From the NCBI GenBank assembly GCA_003215315.1, contig QCKO01000009.1, forward strand, positions 1 through 42,418: DNA of 42,418 bases. Direction: 5' to 3'. Each line of letters opens with the position of its first letter. Position 1 is the stretch's first letter. The notes under the pieces were generated by a model. That model saw only the letters and a program-made list of their open reading frames with translations. It ran no database searches and was not told where the DNA came from. The stretch comes from Prochlorococcus sp. AG-409-P19 (GTDB lineage: Bacteria; Cyanobacteriota; Cyanobacteriia; PCC-6307; Cyanobiaceae). The translations under genes were made by a program, and so were the position numbers. Shown in pieces: positions 29,600 through 37,009 of this stretch.

Positions 29600-30582
29600 T
29601 AGAAATGCTGAAATTTATATTTGGAATTTAAGTTTATTTCAGAAGAGTCGTCCCAAAAAACTTTGGGACTTCCTTCTTTTATTGACCCAATAATCTTTGC
29701 TGATTTGATTTCCTTAATAAAGTTTTTTGCCCATTTTTCTGGCAAACTTAGGATAAGTTTATAATCTTCTCCTCCATTTAGGCACCATTCATCCCACATA
29801 TTTCCTGTTGGCCAATCTTTATCTTTAGGTATGCTTTTTTTGTGTATTACAGCTTGACAGTTGCTGCTTTCACAAATATTTCTTATTGCATTAATTAAAC
29901 CGTCACTGCTATCTGTTCCTGCAGCTCTCCAGGGCAACTCTATTGGTTTACAAGCTTCTAGAGCATGGAGAGCCTTTACGGGAGGCATAGGCCGCTTATG
30001 AGCAAGTATTGCTCTCTCTTTTAGATTTTTTCCTAATTTTATTTTATTTATAACCTTTTCAGATTTTAGTAATGATAGTCCAAGTCTACTTAATCCATGT
30101 ACTCCACTAGAAACTAAATAATCACCAGTCATAGCGTTTGCTCTATGAAGTCTGATACCACCAAGTTCTCCGAAAGCAGTAATTGAAATTACTTTTTCTT
30201 TTCCTTTTGAGCAATCACCACCTAGTAGTTTGCCTCCAAAATGTTCCATTGCATCTTTCATTCCCTCATAAAATTCTTGTATCCAGATCCAGGTTGTGTT
30301 GGGTGGGATTACAAGGCCAATGGTATAACCAATAATTTCTTTAGAACCACTTGAAGCCAGATCAGAGATGTTTGATGTGATTGCTTTCCATCCCACATCA
30401 TGAGCAGAAGTAGTTAGTTCTGAAAAATGTACTCCTTCTACAAGAACATCAGTGTTAATTAGCAGTTCTTTTTTCGAGGATTGTATTTGAGCAGTATCGT
30501 CATCTATTTGCCCTATAGGCATGAACCGCTTTAAGCGTTCAAGTAACTCTAATTCACCTATTTGCTCAATGGTGTCTGTCAC
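29599..30582 (-). CDS. thiL: Thiamine-monophosphate kinase
   Basis: ThiL phosphorylates thiamine monophosphate to the active cofactor thiamine diphosphate. The 327-aa protein belongs to the PurM/ThiL fold: IGQIDDDTAQI, then NTDVLVEGVHF, the metal-binding SDLASSG, GGKLLGGDCSKG, TDSSDGL and GGEDYKLIL near the C-terminus, in the usual order. The start is ATG at 30582. The lumenal cyclophilin gene is 9 bp upstream on the same strand, so both are probably one transcript although they have no obvious shared task. Confidence 0.95.
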   Translation of the reverse strand: MTDTIEQIGELELLERLKRFMPIGQIDDDTAQIQSSKKELLINTDVLVEGVHFSELTTSAHDVGWKAITSNISDLASSGSKEIIGYTIGLVIPPNTTWIWIQEFYEGMKDAMEHFGGKLLGGDCSKGKEKVISITAFGELGGIRLHRANAMTGDYLVSSGVHGLSRLGLSLLKSEKVINKIKLGKNLKERAILAHKRPMPPVKALHALEACKPIELPWRAAGTDSSDGLINAIRNICESSNCQAVIHKKSIPKDKDWPTGNMWDEWCLNGGEDYKLILSLPEKWAKNFIKEIKSAKIIGSIKEGSPKVFWDDSSEINLNSKYKFQHF

Positions 30583-30591
30583 ATTTAGGAA

Positions 30592-31668
30592 TTAGGCTTT
30601 TGCTTTAAGCTTTTCTGCTCCATTGATAACTTTAATAGAAACTATTTTATCGTCCACACCTAGCTTATTAAGGATTTCATTTCCTTCAATTACATATCCA
30701 AAGGCTGCGTTGCGACCATCTATTAAGTTTCTTCCCGCTGGATTAAGTTCAGCTTCATATAAGAAAAAGAAAAATTGAGAAGAACCATCATTTAAGTTTT
30801 GTTCGGAATGAGCCCAACCCAACGTTCCTAATGTCGCGAAAGGTAAAACAGGCGTTTCAGTAAATAAACCTACTTCTTCAAATGTTTGTCCATAGAGAGT
30901 ATCTTTTTCATCAGGAATTTTTATTTCTAATGGCACTTGTCTTAAATTTTTAGTATCAGGATCTATGTACCCAATTTCATCCCCTTTTGGATCACCAGTT
31001 TGAAGGATAAAAAATTCTTCTGCTCTATTAATCGGTAAACCGTCATAAAAACCTTTTAACGCTAAGTCTATAAATGCTCCACTAGTAAGAGGTGCATTAT
31101 AGCCGTCAACAATAGCATTCATAGTACCTTGGGATGTTTTAATTTCTACACTTGCTCTGCCTAAAAGACGTGGAAGATTGTCAAATTCACTAGGAATATT
31201 AAATGGAAAATTATCCGTGAGAACAAGTGATTCTAATTTGTCTATTTTTTCTAGTGATTTTCTTCTAATCGTAATGAAAGAATCTTTATCTTTATAACTT
31301 GCTACGTTGCTGAGCTCCTCCAATTGCACTTTTAACTCTGAAAGTATTTCTGTAGCAAGGTCTTGATTTTCTAAGGGAATTGATTGAAGAATTTGATTTT
31401 TTCTATTACTGACTAAAAATTGGCTTCTAGAGGCAGCTTTGTTTAAAGAGGACCATCTGTTTCCTCTCAAATCTTCATTTGTATTTTCGAGTTTGTCTTG
31501 TAATTCACGTAATTCTTTTTGATTGATTGGGAGTGCATTCCTTAAAATTGCGTAAGGGTCTTTTAGACGATTGCCTGTGGGAAGCCCTGCTATGGCTGGA
31601 GAAGCCCAAGATAGCGCAAAAGGAAGGAGCATTACCAGCAGGGCAAGATTAAGAATTTTTTTTGCCAT
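30592..31668 (-). CDS. Cyclophilin-type peptidyl-prolyl isomerase, CYP38/TLP40-like
   Basis: This 358-aa protein resembles the plant thylakoid-lumen cyclophilin CYP38/TLP40, which assists photosystem II assembly. It begins with a signal peptide (KKILNLALLVMLLPFALSWASPAIA), then a helical region (about 35-165, with LKDPYAILRNALPINQKELRELQDKL in pieces) and a divergent cyclophilin domain (about 175-350): MNAIVDGYNAPLTSGAFIDLALKGFYDGLPINRAEEFFILQTGDP in pieces, 'SSQFFFFLYEAELNP' and 'GRNAAFGYVIEGNEILNKL'. The export signal and layout support a lumenal role. Isomerase activity is unproven, as the classic FHR catalytic segment is altered (INRAEEFFIL). It is followed by thiL. Confidence 0.88.
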   Translation of the reverse strand: MAKKILNLALLVMLLPFALSWASPAIAGLPTGNRLKDPYAILRNALPINQKELRELQDKLENTNEDLRGNRWSSLNKAASRSQFLVSNRKNQILQSIPLENQDLATEILSELKVQLEELSNVASYKDKDSFITIRRKSLEKIDKLESLVLTDNFPFNIPSEFDNLPRLLGRASVEIKTSQGTMNAIVDGYNAPLTSGAFIDLALKGFYDGLPINRAEEFFILQTGDPKGDEIGYIDPDTKNLRQVPLEIKIPDEKDTLYGQTFEEVGLFTETPVLPFATLGTLGWAHSEQNLNDGSSQFFFFLYEAELNPAGRNLIDGRNAAFGYVIEGNEILNKLGVDDKIVSIKVINGAEKLKAKA

Positions 31669-31731
31669 GAGTTATTTATCTTTTGCATGACTTTGGCACA
31701 GTCTTATGATCGATTGGTATCTTTTGTGTGA

Positions 31732-32295
31732 ATGATTTCAAGTAACGACTTTCGCACTGGCACAACGATAGAGTTGGATGGTGCTGTTTGGCGTGTTGTT
31801 GAATTTCTCCATGTAAAGCCTGGCAAGGGTTCTGCTTTTGTTAGAACCAAGCTCAAAGGTGTGCAAAGTGGCAATGTTGTTGAAAAAACCTTTAGGGCAG
31901 GAGAAATGGTTACCCAGGCATTATTAGAGAAGTCCACATTGCAGCACACCTATATGGATTCTGAGGATTTTGTTTTTATGGATATGACTAGTTATGAAGA
32001 AACTCGATTAACTGCTAATCAAATTGGAGATAGTAGAAAATATTTAAAAGAAGGGATGGAGGTTAATGTAGTCTCCTGGAATGGAAAGCCTCTTGAGGTG
32101 GAATTGCCTAATTCTGTTGTTCTCGAAATAAAAGAAACTGATCCTGGTGTCAAGGGCGATACAGCCACTGGCGGTACTAAACCTGCAATACTTGAGACAG
32201 GTGCTCAAGTAATGGTCCCTTTATTTATTTCAGTTGGTGAGAAGATCAGAGTTGACACTCGAAATGACAGTTATCTAGGCAGGGAAACTCAATGA
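31732..32295 (+). CDS. efp: Translation elongation factor P
   Basis: EF-P rescues ribosomes stalled on proline runs. The 187-aa length is standard and the three-domain order is visible: the KOW-like N-terminal domain with [14 protein letters not shown], where K32 sits at the tip that is modified in other bacteria, an OB domain with [16 protein letters not shown], and the C-terminal OB domain with [33 protein letters not shown] and the final DNSYLGR-type ending. The start is ATG at 31732. The stop overlaps the accB start (ATGA). Confidence 0.97.
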   Translation: MISSNDFRTGTTIELDGAVWRVVEFLHVKPGKGSAFVRTKLKGVQSGNVVEKTFRAGEMVTQALLEKSTLQHTYMDSEDFVFMDMTSYEETRLTANQIGDSRKYLKEGMEVNVVSWNGKPLEVELPNSVVLEIKETDPGVKGDTATGGTKPAILETGAQVMVPLFISVGEKIRVDTRNDSYLGRETQ

Positions 32296-32795
32296 CCATG
32301 AAATTAGACCACGAAGACCTTCATCGTTTGCTTGCAGCTCTTGCTGAAAGTGATATTCAGGAATTTCGATTAGAAGGTAAAGACTTCCGTGTAGAAGTTA
32401 AACGTCATCTTGGTTCGCCTTCAGCAACGGTCGCTTCTAATGCAGTAATTCCGATAGAGGACATACCTGCCCCAATAGTGCAGACAACAAATACCAAGAC
32501 GGAACAGGTTGCCCCCAGCCCTCCACCGCCTTCTGTGCCTGGCTCAAGGTCTGATTTGGTAGATGTTACAGCTCCAATGGTTGGGACGTTCTATAGGGCA
32601 CCAGCACCTGAGGAACCTCCTTTCGTTGATATAGGTACACGCATTTCTGTCGGACAGGCTGTATGTATTCTTGAGGCGATGAAGTTAATGAATGAATTGG
32701 AGTCTGAGGTTAGTGGTGAGATTATTGAAATACTTGTTGAAAACGGTACGCCTGTTGAATTTGGTCAAGTATTAATGAGAGTAAAGCCTGCTTAA
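32292..32795 (+). CDS. accB: Biotin carboxyl carrier protein of acetyl-CoA carboxylase
   Basis: AccB carries the biotin that shuttles CO2 between the carboxylase and transferase halves in fatty-acid synthesis. The 167-aa protein has an N-terminal helical part ([22 protein letters not shown]), a Pro-rich linker (about 60-90, including [10 protein letters not shown]) and the C-terminal biotinyl domain with [21 protein letters not shown] and the biotinylated lysine in [12 protein letters not shown]. It starts in the efp stop codon (ATGA, 4-bp overlap), so translation is coupled; the efp-accB pairing is widespread in cyanobacteria. It converges on pdxA 13 bp away. Confidence 0.97.
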   Translation: MTMKLDHEDLHRLLAALAESDIQEFRLEGKDFRVEVKRHLGSPSATVASNAVIPIEDIPAPIVQTTNTKTEQVAPSPPPPSVPGSRSDLVDVTAPMVGTFYRAPAPEEPPFVDIGTRISVGQAVCILEAMKLMNELESEVSGEIIEILVENGTPVEFGQVLMRVKPA

Positions 32796-32808
32796 TAATT
32801 AATTTTGA

Positions 32809-33840
32809 TTATTTATTTTCATTAGAGAAATTCCAGGCTTCTTTGATTGCATTGAGCATACTCTCTTTTCTTGCAATTCCTTGTCCTGCTATATCAAATG
32901 CTGTTCCATGATCGGGAGATGTCCGTACAAAAGGAATACCAAGAGTTGTATTAATTGCGGAGTCAAATGCTATTAATTTTACTGGAATAAGTCCTTGGTC
33001 ATGATACAGAGCAAGAATACCGTCAGGAGTATTTTTTTCGATCTTTCCTTGCCATGCATTTGAGGCAGATATCCAACAGCTGTCTGGGGGCATTGGTCCA
33101 AGTAATCTTGCATGTTGATTTAATTTTTGCCATTTCTCTAAAGCTGGAATTATCCAAGTAATCTCTTCAACTCCTAAGTTTCCATTTTCTCCTGCATGAG
33201 GGTTTAATCCTGCTACTCCAATAGTAGGCTTGGGTTTAAATTTTGTACAAAATTTTAATAGTGCATCGAGCTTTGCATGCAATAAGCTCTCATTTAGTTC
33301 ATGACTTATTTGTTGAAAGGGAATATGTGTGGTTGCAAGTAATGTATTAAAACGCCAACCATTTTTTGGAGATATGGCTGTAAATAGCATGGATGTTTTA
33401 CAACCTGTTAATTCTGCTAATAATTCGGTTTGCCCAGAATAATTATAGCCAGCTTGATTCCAAGCATCTTTTGCTATTGGAGCCGTAACTAATGCTTTAC
33501 CTTGTTTCTGTAAAATAATATTTATTGATTTGAAAACCCATTTAAAACTTGCTGCACCAGAGATTTTGCTAGGCTTTCCTAATACAATATCTGCTTCTAA
33601 AGGTATGTTTTCTATTTCAATATCTGTGGGATTGATTAAGTCTACGATGCCTTTTGATTTTAATTCTAAATAAGTTTTAATTATGTGTTTTTTGCATCCT
33701 ACGAGTAAAGGTTCCATTTTATTAGGTAACCCTGTGGAAGCAAGGGCTTTTAAAGTTATTTCAGTACCTATACCACAAGGATCGCCAATGGAAATTACTA
33801 ATTTATTGTGATTACTAGCTGATTGATTTGTGATTGTCAT
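32809..33840 (-). CDS. pdxA: 4-hydroxythreonine-4-phosphate dehydrogenase
   Basis: PdxA oxidises 4-phosphohydroxy-L-threonine in the DXP-dependent pathway to pyridoxal phosphate. The 343-aa protein has the N-terminal ISIGDPCGIGTEITLKAL, KALVTAPIAKDAW, SGQTELLA, LLATTHIPF with a metal-binding His, GVAGLNPHAGENG (about 209-221), ALYHDQGLIPVKLIAF and TSPDHGTAFDIAGQG, which together are diagnostic. The start is ATG at 33840. An SDR epimerase gene lies upstream on the same strand at an 87-bp distance. Confidence 0.96.
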   Translation of the reverse strand: MTITNQSASNHNKLVISIGDPCGIGTEITLKALASTGLPNKMEPLLVGCKKHIIKTYLELKSKGIVDLINPTDIEIENIPLEADIVLGKPSKISGAASFKWVFKSINIILQKQGKALVTAPIAKDAWNQAGYNYSGQTELLAELTGCKTSMLFTAISPKNGWRFNTLLATTHIPFQQISHELNESLLHAKLDALLKFCTKFKPKPTIGVAGLNPHAGENGNLGVEEITWIIPALEKWQKLNQHARLLGPMPPDSCWISASNAWQGKIEKNTPDGILALYHDQGLIPVKLIAFDSAINTTLGIPFVRTSPDHGTAFDIAGQGIARKESMLNAIKEAWNFSNENK

Positions 33841-33927
33841 GCCTTACTTATTTTATTAGTTAAAATAATAATGTGTTGTAAGAACTGGTCGATTTTATTA
33901 TGTGAAGCAAAATGTATTGGTTTCATT

Positions 33928-34851
33928 CTAGTTATAGTAGAGATTTTCTTTGCTGATTTGCAATTGCCTAAAACAATCTTGAAGACCAGATTTATAGTTT
34001 GGATGTATAAGTGAATATCCTAGTTCTTTGCATAGTAAATTATTACTGACTCTACGATTTTCTTGCCAAAATGATAGTGCCATTGCATTCATTGCTTTAG
34101 ATGCAGTTTCAAATTGTTCAACTTTTGGTAGAGAAGTACCTAAGATCTGAGAGGCAAAAGTTAAAACTTCTATATTCGATGTTGGTAAATTATCTGCAAT
34201 ATTAATTATTTCTGGTCTCGTTCCATCTTTGGCCAAATCCATTAGAAACAATATTGCACCTGCTATGTCATCAATATGAATTCGTGAAAAAACCTGATCA
34301 GGCTTATCTATCATTTTTGGCTTTCCTTTAATTAAATTATCTATTGCTGATCTCCCTGGTCCGTAAATTCCTGGCAATCTTAAAATTTGGATGGGTAATC
34401 CTGATTGCGTCCATTCTTTTTCACAAGTTAACCTTCTGATGCTTCTTTTTTGCTTTGGATTTGGTAGGTCATTTTCATTTACCCAGTTTCCTTTTGAATC
34501 ACCATATACACCAGTCGTTGACAAATAACCTGCCCATTTCAGATTAAGCCCTGAAAGGTAGGCTTTTAACTGGCTAAGTACCGGATCTTTCCCATTGTCT
34601 AATGGAGGTATACAGCTTAATAAGTGAGTTGTTCCATCAAATATTTCTTCCCATTGGGTACTGCTTGTTTGATTGCTATCAAAAATAAAATCAGCCCCTT
34701 TGCTTGTTTTATTCCTTCTGCTGCATAGCACTTCATTGCCTAAAGAGCGGAGAACACTAGCTATATGTTGACCAGAGAAGCCTCCTCCCAAAATGACAAT
34801 TTTTGATTTCGCGGGAAGTGGATGAAATCGCTTGACAATATCGCTTAGCAT
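33928..34851 (-). CDS. NAD(P)-dependent epimerase/SDR family protein
   Basis: This 307-aa protein is an extended SDR-like, nucleotide-sugar epimerase relative of the YeeZ/YbjT kind. The Rossmann loop is IVILGGGFSGQHIASVL (about 18-34), followed by HLLSCIPP, GYLSTTGVYGDSKGNWVNE (with the Y of the SDR catalytic region, VYGD) and 'ILRLPGIYGPGRSAID'. The late region RIHIDDIAGAILFLMD is typical of epimerases. No substrate can be given. The start is ATG at 34851; it is divergent to a small membrane-protein gene only 15 bp away, so the two likely share a promoter region. Confidence 0.88.
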   Translation of the reverse strand: MLSDIVKRFHPLPAKSKIVILGGGFSGQHIASVLRSLGNEVLCSRRNKTSKGADFIFDSNQTSSTQWEEIFDGTTHLLSCIPPLDNGKDPVLSQLKAYLSGLNLKWAGYLSTTGVYGDSKGNWVNENDLPNPKQKRSIRRLTCEKEWTQSGLPIQILRLPGIYGPGRSAIDNLIKGKPKMIDKPDQVFSRIHIDDIAGAILFLMDLAKDGTRPEIINIADNLPTSNIEVLTFASQILGTSLPKVEQFETASKAMNAMALSFWQENRRVSNNLLCKELGYSLIHPNYKSGLQDCFRQLQISKENLYYN

Positions 34852-34866
34852 TAGTACAAATGTATT

Positions 34867-35115
34867 ATGTTATTGGTTTTGGTAATGGTTGCTTCTTTTC
34901 AAGGATCTAATCCTGCCCCTAGAGTAAGTTCTGGTTTTTTTCGTGATGAGCTTAGTGATGATTCCTTAGATGACGATAAAGTTTCAAGAATTTTTAGAGT
35001 TAGCATTGCTTTGATATGCATATTATTTTGTGTAGCTTTTGTACCAGATCAACCTGGGCAATTGGCTTCTATTTGTGAAAGACATCATTCCGCAGAGGCA
35101 TGTCAAGTTTGGTGA
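34867..35115 (+). CDS. Small predicted membrane protein
   Basis: I do not recognise a named family for this 82-aa protein. Residues about 46-65 (FRVSIALICILFCVAFVPD) form one clear transmembrane span. The region before it is acidic (RDELSDDSLDDDKVSR) and the short tail after it contains two cysteines and histidines (LASICERHHSAEACQVW). The start is ATG at 34867; the first ten residues are also hydrophobic. It sits between a divergent SDR gene and a convergent HNH gene, 10 bp from the latter's stop. Similar small proteins occur at this place in Prochlorococcus, so it is probably real. Confidence 0.7.
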   Translation: MLLVLVMVASFQGSNPAPRVSSGFFRDELSDDSLDDDKVSRIFRVSIALICILFCVAFVPDQPGQLASICERHHSAEACQVW

Positions 35116-35125
35116 TTAATTAGTT

Positions 35126-35536
35126 TTATGCGGCTTGACATGAAAATTCGTTATTGGTGTTAGAACTTGTATTTTTGGTTGGTTTTTTAGGCTTGGGATG
35201 AGCCCATTGCAACAGTCTAAGTGCCAATCTTAGATCACCTTCTATCCATGCTCTTATTGCCATAGATCTTCTTGGATCATAGAAACGTTGCTTTCTATAC
35301 CATTCAAATGCATCAAGATCTGATTTGTTTCCATTACAGGAAAGACAGGCTGGTACGCAATTTTTAGTTAGGCTGAGGCCACCTTTGCTTCTAGGGAGCA
35401 CATGGTCGATTGATTCAGAGCGTTGACCACAATATATGCAACTATTTTCCGTAAATGTATGTAAGGATTGTCTCCATCGTCTATCTCTTAGTTTGGGGCA
35501 GAGGTCTTCTAGGAATACTGCATCCCTGTTGTGCAT
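35126..35536 (-). CDS. HNH nuclease domain protein
   Basis: This 136-aa protein carries an HNH motif: CIYCGQRSESIDHVLPRSKGG (with CxxC and the catalytic-type His after ID), then NCVPACLSCNGNKSD (with the second CxxC and the Asn-rich end), residues about 34-75. This is the compact zinc-stabilised HNH of stand-alone cyanobacterial proteins. The C-terminal part (EWYRKQRFYDPRRSMAIRAW) is basic and may contact DNA or RNA. Neither a restriction partner, a phage gene nor an intron is adjacent, so it looks like a conserved host gene of unknown role. The start is ATG at 35536. Confidence 0.85.
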   Translation of the reverse strand: MHNRDAVFLEDLCPKLRDRRWRQSLHTFTENSCIYCGQRSESIDHVLPRSKGGLSLTKNCVPACLSCNGNKSDLDAFEWYRKQRFYDPRRSMAIRAWIEGDLRLALRLLQWAHPKPKKPTKNTSSNTNNEFSCQAA

Positions 35537-35703
35537 TCTGAAACCTTAATTTCTTGAAGTTTGCCGTGACTAACCCTAAAGTCAATGTATCTAAAAATAC
35601 TTATTAGGAATTTTTATTATAATTTTTAGATTGTGAGTGAAGAATAGTCACTTGTATTCGCAAATAGTATGTATCTATATGAGCTGATCCGATTTATTGA
35701 CTT

Positions 35704-36144
35704 TTATTCTTCATAGCTATATCTATCAATATAACTACCTTTTGAAGGCTTTGAATTTATTGTTTTTGGATTAACTTCTTCCTCTAGTGTTGTTATCTCT
35801 TCTTTTAATGGATCATTATCATCTATGAAGTTAGTTATTCCATCTCCTCCATATAATTCTCCTAAAAAGTTGCTGCAATTGTTATATTTTGATGGTTCTT
35901 GTACGACTTCTTCTACAATTATCGATGCTGCTTGTTTGGGTGAAATTTTAAAAATACCTTGACTATCTTTTTTTATTGATTCATATGCTGCTTGCCAGCT
36001 TGGCTCATGACTGATACCTCCGTTTCTCATGTAGCAATAAATATCAGCTCCATTTGGCCCTCTTGATTGAGCTCTAAGCCCTGATGATATAGAAGCAGCT
36101 AGACAAAGAAATGAGATAATTAGTAGATTACTTTTCTTCATCAT
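35704..36144 (-). CDS. Secreted hypothetical protein (possibly DUF6554)
   Basis: This 146-aa protein begins with a strong signal peptide (MKKSNLLIISFLCLAASISSGLRAQ), so it is probably exported. The core (RGPNGADIYCYMRNGGISHEPSWQAAYESIK in pieces, then 'FKISPKQAASIIVEEVVQEPSKYNNCSNFLGELYGG') resembles a picocyanobacterial family I associate with DUF6554, which has two conserved cysteines (here C37 and C90, perhaps a disulfide). The tail is acidic and low-complexity. The function is unknown. The family name is recalled and uncertain. Confidence 0.65.
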   Translation of the reverse strand: MMKKSNLLIISFLCLAASISSGLRAQSRGPNGADIYCYMRNGGISHEPSWQAAYESIKKDSQGIFKISPKQAASIIVEEVVQEPSKYNNCSNFLGELYGGDGITNFIDDNDPLKEEITTLEEEVNPKTINSKPSKGSYIDRYSYEE

Positions 36145-36327
36145 AATTAAAAATAGATCTGCATATAGATTAAATTATCTTTTTTTTTTCTAGTGTCCAG
36201 GTTTTTTAATGATTTATTAGTTAACTATGCCATTTAATTATAGCCTTTAAAAAATTCTACTTTTTTAATTGGCCTATTCAAACTCACTGTATTAATAGTT
36301 TAATCTAATGATTTAATTGACTTTTTG

Positions 36328-36353
36328 AGAACTGATATCTGGATATCAGTTCT
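36328..36353. repeat. Perfect 12-bp inverted repeat
   Basis: AGAACTGATATC (36328-36339), a 2-base spacer, and GATATCAGTTCT (36342-36353) form a perfect stem of 12 bp. No T-run follows on either strand (minus side continues CAAAAAG), so a standard terminator is unlikely. It lies 12 bp beyond the end of a coding-like minus-strand frame (stop codon at 36365-36367). Confidence 0.85.
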
Positions 36354-36608
36354 TCGTTGATTAATTATACTATTGTTACGGAACCATCTTTTGATCCTTC
36401 ATTATCGACTTTCACAAACGCACTGAGAATACAATTCTGGCTTTCTGTAAAAGCTATCCTTCTTAATTATTATTCTTGTCGAGATACCTCTACCTCGTTT
36501 TTCTATAGATGTGCTATTTGAGTTCATAGTGAGAAGAAGGATTTATTTAAAGGATTTTTATTTGTTTATTCATTCCAACCCTATAAAAAACGTACATAGA
36601 CCACGCGT

Positions 36609-36614
36609 TATAAT
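36609..36614 (+). promoter_or_regulatory. Predicted -10 element for the 61-aa gene
   Basis: TATAAT matches the sigma-70 -10 consensus exactly and lies 40 bp before the ATG at 36654. No convincing -35 box is seen at the usual distance. Confidence 0.45.
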
Positions 36615-36653
36615 ATAATAATCAAGATTTTATTTAGTATTCAACAACACATA

Positions 36654-36839
36654 ATGAATACCATACAAGTTAAAAGACAAGCTTATTTGAAGGAGGCAGG
36701 TATTTTCTTTCAAGATGCCAGTGTTCATGCAGGTATAGGAGATTTACAAACATCTGCGACTTTTATTTTAAAAGCTCTCGATAAAGAAAGAAGAGCAAGC
36801 GGTGTCGGCCCCCAAGTTTTACATTTGATAAAAAATTAA
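36654..36839 (+). CDS. Small hypothetical protein, 61 aa
   Basis: I cannot name a family for this 61-aa protein. It appears helical, with KRQAYLKEAGIFFQDAS, a middle GIGDLQTSATFILKALDKERRASG and the ending VGPQVLHLIKN, a tail that resembles small picocyanobacterial proteins ending in 'QVL.LIK'. No signal peptide, membrane span or cysteine is present. The start is ATG at 36654 with a consensus TATAAT 40 bp upstream, which argues that it is a separately transcribed gene. It is flanked by a long gene-poor interval and a tRNA-Gly gene. Confidence 0.6.
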   Translation: MNTIQVKRQAYLKEAGIFFQDASVHAGIGDLQTSATFILKALDKERRASGVGPQVLHLIKN

Positions 36840-36903
36840 TTACTATTAATGGGTTATTTTCGTCAAACTAAACAAATATTAATAAATTTGATTGTTTGAA
36901 GTA

Positions 36904-36975
36904 AGCGGGTGACCGGAATTGAACCGGCGACGTTTAGCTTGGGAAGCTAACATTCTACCTCTGAATTACACCCGC
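36904..36975 (-). tRNA. tRNA-Gly, anticodon CCC
   Basis: The minus strand folds as a tRNA of 72 nt: acceptor GCGGGTG/CACCCGC (36969-36975 with 36905-36911), D-stem ATTC/GAAT, anticodon stem TTAGC/GCTAA around the loop TTCCCAA, and a TPsiC arm with CCGG/CCGG around TTCAATT. The anticodon in the loop is CCC, which reads GGG glycine codons. The 3' CCA is not encoded and must be added by nucleotidyltransferase. It sits 34 bp after the stop of the aminotransferase gene on the same strand. Confidence 0.93.
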
Positions 36976-37009
36976 AAATTTCCAATATAAAAGATAAGCT
37001 TGTTTATCG

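Larger units (their letters stand above)
36145..36653. other. Gene-poor interval with a palindrome and broken small reading frames
   Basis: This 509-bp stretch has no convincing intact gene. It holds a perfect 12-bp palindrome (36328-36353), two overlapping coding-like minus-strand frames (36402-36527 and 36368-36457, see findings) and, near its right end, a promoter-like TATAAT (36609-36614). The remaining bases are AT-rich with no recognised RNA or repeat. Confidence 0.6.

Noticed and set aside
36402-36527. 41-codon minus-strand frame as an intact gene
   Set aside because: It ends where a second frame becomes protein-like, so I treat it as part of a broken gene and list it only as a finding.
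36993-37008. Possible terminator after the aminotransferase gene
   Set aside because: The stem is only five A/T-rich pairs and lies between the gene and tRNA-Gly; too weak to call.
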